This document shows positions 6,756 to 8,640 of a stretch of DNA of 8,640 nucleotides, one piece after another. Location of the stretch: assembly GCA_937907165.1 (NCBI GenBank), contig CALCUH010000122.1, positions 1 through 8,640 of the forward strand, written 5' to 3'. Every line of letters begins with the position of its first letter. Position 1 is the first letter of the stretch. Under the pieces are notes generated by a model. It was not told the origin of the DNA. It ran no database searches and saw only the letters and a list, made by a program, of their open reading frames with translations. The position numbers and the translations under genes are program-made. The stretch comes from an uncultured Bacteroidales bacterium (GTDB lineage: Bacteria; Bacteroidota; Bacteroidia; Bacteroidales; Paludibacteraceae).

Positions 6756-7766
6756 ATGTCATTAAAATTCATGATATTAGTTCCCATCGTGCTGGCTTTG
6801 CTACTCGCATTGTCCATCCATCTTTTATGGGGATTCACTTGGTTGATAGGAAAGATATTCCACTTTGGCGTCTCCTATGGACTTTGCAGATGGATTACCA
6901 TCTGTACCGTCGCTTTGGCGTGGCTTACGCTAGCGTACGGATATATCTTCGGACGCTTCCAACTAGACATCAATCAGCGCTCCTATGAATCCGTTACTCT
7001 GCCAACTTCCTTCCATGGCTATCGTATCGTCCACCTTTCCGATATTCACCTTTCCACTTTTAACGGACATCCAGAAGTTTTGGAGCGTTTTGTGGATAGT
7101 GTCAATTCGCAGCAACCCGACCTGATTTGTTTCACGGGCGATTTGGTGACTATAGGCGTCGAAGAGGCACAACCCTTCGAGGATATACTGAAGAAACTAC
7201 AAGCGAAGGATGGGGTAGTCTCCGTATTAGGTAATCATGATTTTCTTATCTATCGTCGTGATTATAAAAGTAATAGAGAAAGAACTGCTGCTGTGGATGA
7301 ACTCACAAATTATGAATGTGACGTCTTAGGCTGGAAACTCTTGCGAAACCAGAGCTTAAAGATTGCGAGAGGAGCCGATACGATTACAATTTTAGGTGTT
7401 GATAATTATTCGTGCAAAGATCAGGGGTTCCATACCGTTTCCTACGGTGATTTGAACAAGGCGATGTTAGGCACGGATGGGTTCAGAATCCTCTTGACCC
7501 ATGATCCGACCCATTGGCGCAATCAGGTCGTCGGACAGACCAATATTCCACTCACTTTGAGCGGTCATACACATGATGCGCAAATTAGGCTTTTCGGATG
7601 GTCTCCCTCTTCCCGTCTCTTCCCTGAACATGCAGGTTGGTATCACGAATCATCCGAAGACTTTACCCAGTCTCTCTACGTTAACGTCGGAATCGGGTGC
7701 ACTTTGCCTGTTCGCATAGGCGTGAACCCGGAAATCACTGTGATAGATTTATTTAGAAAAAATTGA
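6756..7766 (+). CDS. Membrane-anchored calcineurin-like metallophosphoesterase (YkuE-like)
   Basis: 336-aa protein with two N-terminal membrane helices (about 5-28 and 44-65) followed by a complete metallophosphoesterase domain. All dinuclear metal-site motifs are visible: DIH (Asp96, His98), GDL (Asp129), GNHD (Asn160, His161), His249 in LTHDP, and GHTH (His271, His273). The family hydrolyses phosphomono- or diesters with two divalent metals. Members with this two-helix layout resemble Bacillus YkuE, and the true substrate (lipid, nucleotide or wall precursor) cannot be read here. With two helices the domain is probably on the side set by the first segment; I cannot fix the orientation confidently. 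It is divergent from GH3 and has its own -7 element. A strong terminator directly follows, so it is likely a single-gene transcript. The ATG at 6756 sits right before the first helix. Confidence 0.92.
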   Translation: MSLKFMILVPIVLALLLALSIHLLWGFTWLIGKIFHFGVSYGLCRWITICTVALAWLTLAYGYIFGRFQLDINQRSYESVTLPTSFHGYRIVHLSDIHLSTFNGHPEVLERFVDSVNSQQPDLICFTGDLVTIGVEEAQPFEDILKKLQAKDGVVSVLGNHDFLIYRRDYKSNRERTAAVDELTNYECDVLGWKLLRNQSLKIARGADTITILGVDNYSCKDQGFHTVSYGDLNKAMLGTDGFRILLTHDPTHWRNQVVGQTNIPLTLSGHTHDAQIRLFGWSPSSRLFPEHAGWYHESSEDFTQSLYVNVGIGCTLPVRIGVNPEITVIDLFRKN

Positions 7767-7788
7767 TAGTCTATCGTTCTTTTCCTAA

Positions 7789-7822
7789 ACCTATGCCTTA
7801 TTTTTGCATAGGTCTCTTTTTT
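7789..7822 (+). terminator. Intrinsic terminator after the metallophosphoesterase
   Basis: A perfect 8-bp stem, ACCTATGC (7789-7796) with GCATAGGT (7806-7813), around a 9-base loop, is followed by CTC and six T (7817-7822). It begins 22 bases after the stop codon. Its stem is AT-moderate, but the T-run makes it a convincing terminator. Confidence 0.85.
7799..7806 (+). promoter_or_regulatory. Possible -7 element of the WYL gene inside the terminator loop
   Basis: TATTTTTG is an exact TAnnTTTG match lying across the loop and the first base of the 3' arm of the terminator hairpin. A start near 7813 would leave a leader of about 33 bases. The -33 box is not convincing, and the match may be chance in a T-rich loop. 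Confidence 0.35.
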
Positions 7823-7845
7823 ATTTGTGAAAAAATTAGAACGAT

Positions 7846-8640
7846 ATGGCAACAAATCAGATAAATAAATATGTTTGGTTGGCTGATACCATCCACCAAG
7901 CTGGGAAGATTTCCTTAGCGGAGATCAACCGTAAGTGGCTCGCTAACGACATGAGCGAGGGTGTGGAGATTCCTGTGCGTACCTTCCATAAATGGCGCTT
8001 GGCTATTGAAGAGATGTTCGGTCTTTGCATAGAGAATGAACACTCGGGGGAATATCGTTATTATATACTCAATGACGAAGAGATTAAGGGCGACGGATTC
8101 CGTTCATGGTTGCTCGATACGATCAGCGCCAGCAATCTCCTGCTGAACAACAAGAGTATGAAGGATAGAATCTTGTTGGAGAATGTGCCGAGCGGTCAGA
8201 CCTTTTTACAGTCGATTATCGAGGCGATGCGTGCGAACAGAATCATCCATTTCACTTATTACAATTATTGGCGGGATGATTACAAGGAACATTGTGTGGA
8301 GCCCTATTGCGTGAAATTGTTTCGCCAACGTTGGTATTTGGTGGGCAGATTGTGGGGAATCGACAAAATCCTAGTTTACTCTTTGGACCGTATGAGCGCT
8401 TTCCGCCTGTCGGAAAATAGGTTCAAGATGCCAGACGATTTCGACGCTAAAATCTATTTCGAGGATTGCTTCGGAATCGTGCGGGGCGACGAAACCGCTC
8501 AGCGAATAAGGATTAAGGTGGGTGCGAAGCAGGCTAATTATCTCCGTGCCTTGCCGTTTAAAGAGGGACACCAGACGGAAGTGGAACGCAACGAAGAGTA
8601 TAGTGTGTTCGAACTCTATCTCCGCACTACTTTCGATTTG
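7846..8640 (+). CDS. WYL-domain transcriptional regulator (3' end outside window)
   Basis: The open frame from ATG 7846 runs 265 codons to the window edge without a stop, so the gene is partial. The N-terminal third (about 6-60, INKYVWLADTIHQAGKISL through a TFHKWRLAIEEMFG segment) looks like a winged helix-turn-helix DNA-binding region. A linker follows, then a WYL domain (about 125-200) with the name-giving Trp163-Tyr164-Leu165 in RQRWYLVGRLW and the trailing YSLDRM (178-183). WYL domains are ligand-sensing modules in bacterial regulators; the bound ligand (nucleotide or nucleic acid in characterised cases) cannot be inferred here. Bacteroidales relatives are usually around 300-340 residues, so a few tens of residues of the C-terminal extension are missing. 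The flanking inverted repeat could be its own binding site. WYL regulators often sit at defence loci, but no such gene is visible in this window; what follows 8640 is unseen. Confidence 0.88.
   Translation, partial: MATNQINKYVWLADTIHQAGKISLAEINRKWLANDMSEGVEIPVRTFHKWRLAIEEMFGLCIENEHSGEYRYYILNDEEIKGDGFRSWLLDTISASNLLLNNKSMKDRILLENVPSGQTFLQSIIEAMRANRIIHFTYYNYWRDDYKEHCVEPYCVKLFRQRWYLVGRLWGIDKILVYSLDRMSAFRLSENRFKMPDDFDAKIYFEDCFGIVRGDETAQRIRIKVGAKQANYLRALPFKEGHQTEVERNEEYSVFELYLRTTFDL

Larger units (their letters stand above)
7772..7846. repeat. 9-bp inverted repeat bracketing the terminator and WYL start codon
   Basis: TATCGTTCT (7772-7780) and AGAACGATA (7838-7846) are perfect reverse complements separated by 57 bases. 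The right arm ends on the A of the WYL-gene ATG. The left arm lies six bases after the phosphoesterase stop. The arms may be paired operator half-sites or the outer stem of a read-through RNA structure. Confidence 0.6.

Noticed and set aside
8371..8571. 66-codon - strand frame near the right edge
   Set aside because: It is antisense to the WYL-domain coding sequence, which has an intact WYL motif and continuous frame.
7846..8640. Reading the WYL gene as the first gene of a defence system
   Set aside because: WYL regulators can border such loci, but no effector gene is visible and the neighbours on the left are housekeeping type. The claim would rest only on unseen sequence.

Overview
The window looks like a chromosomal segment from a member of the Bacteroidales (Bacteroides/Parabacteroides type). 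None of the genes has a clear Shine-Dalgarno sequence. Several intergenic regions carry matches to the Bacteroidetes -7 promoter element TAnnTTTG. A stand-alone GH3 glycosidase and a two-helix YkuE-like phosphoesterase also fit this group. Assignment to genus is not possible by eye.

Left part (1-3106, all + strand): folD (one-carbon/folate metabolism), a small hairpin, rsmE (16S rRNA m3U1498 methyltransferase) and, 52 bases later, a MATE-family multidrug/Na+ antiporter. These are ordinary conserved genes; rsmE and the MATE gene are probably co-transcribed.

Middle (3107-4240): a more AT-rich stretch. It starts with a 7-bp tandem repeat (TTAAGAR) after the MATE gene. Two small divergently transcribed genes follow: a 78-aa cytoplasmic protein with a Cys-containing tail on the - strand, and a 176-aa secreted protein with a CGDC motif on the + strand. 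A strong bidirectional terminator separates the secreted-protein gene from the convergent GH3 gene.

Right part (4238-8640): a 775-aa exported GH3 beta-glucosidase-type enzyme on the - strand, divergent from a membrane-anchored metallophosphoesterase. Their shared 190-bp intergenic region has a -7 element for each gene, a 16-bp dyad, a pair of direct repeats 21 bp apart and a LacI-operator-like core. After the phosphoesterase comes a clean intrinsic terminator, then the start of a WYL-domain transcriptional regulator. That gene runs off the right edge with at least 265 codons and no stop.

I see no mobile element, CRISPR array, tRNA/rRNA, or obvious new multi-gene system. The most distinctive signal is the layered structure before the WYL gene: a 9-bp perfect inverted repeat brackets the terminator and overlaps the start codon, and a -7 promoter match sits in the terminator loop. 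The two small uncharacterised genes are the other candidates for novelty.
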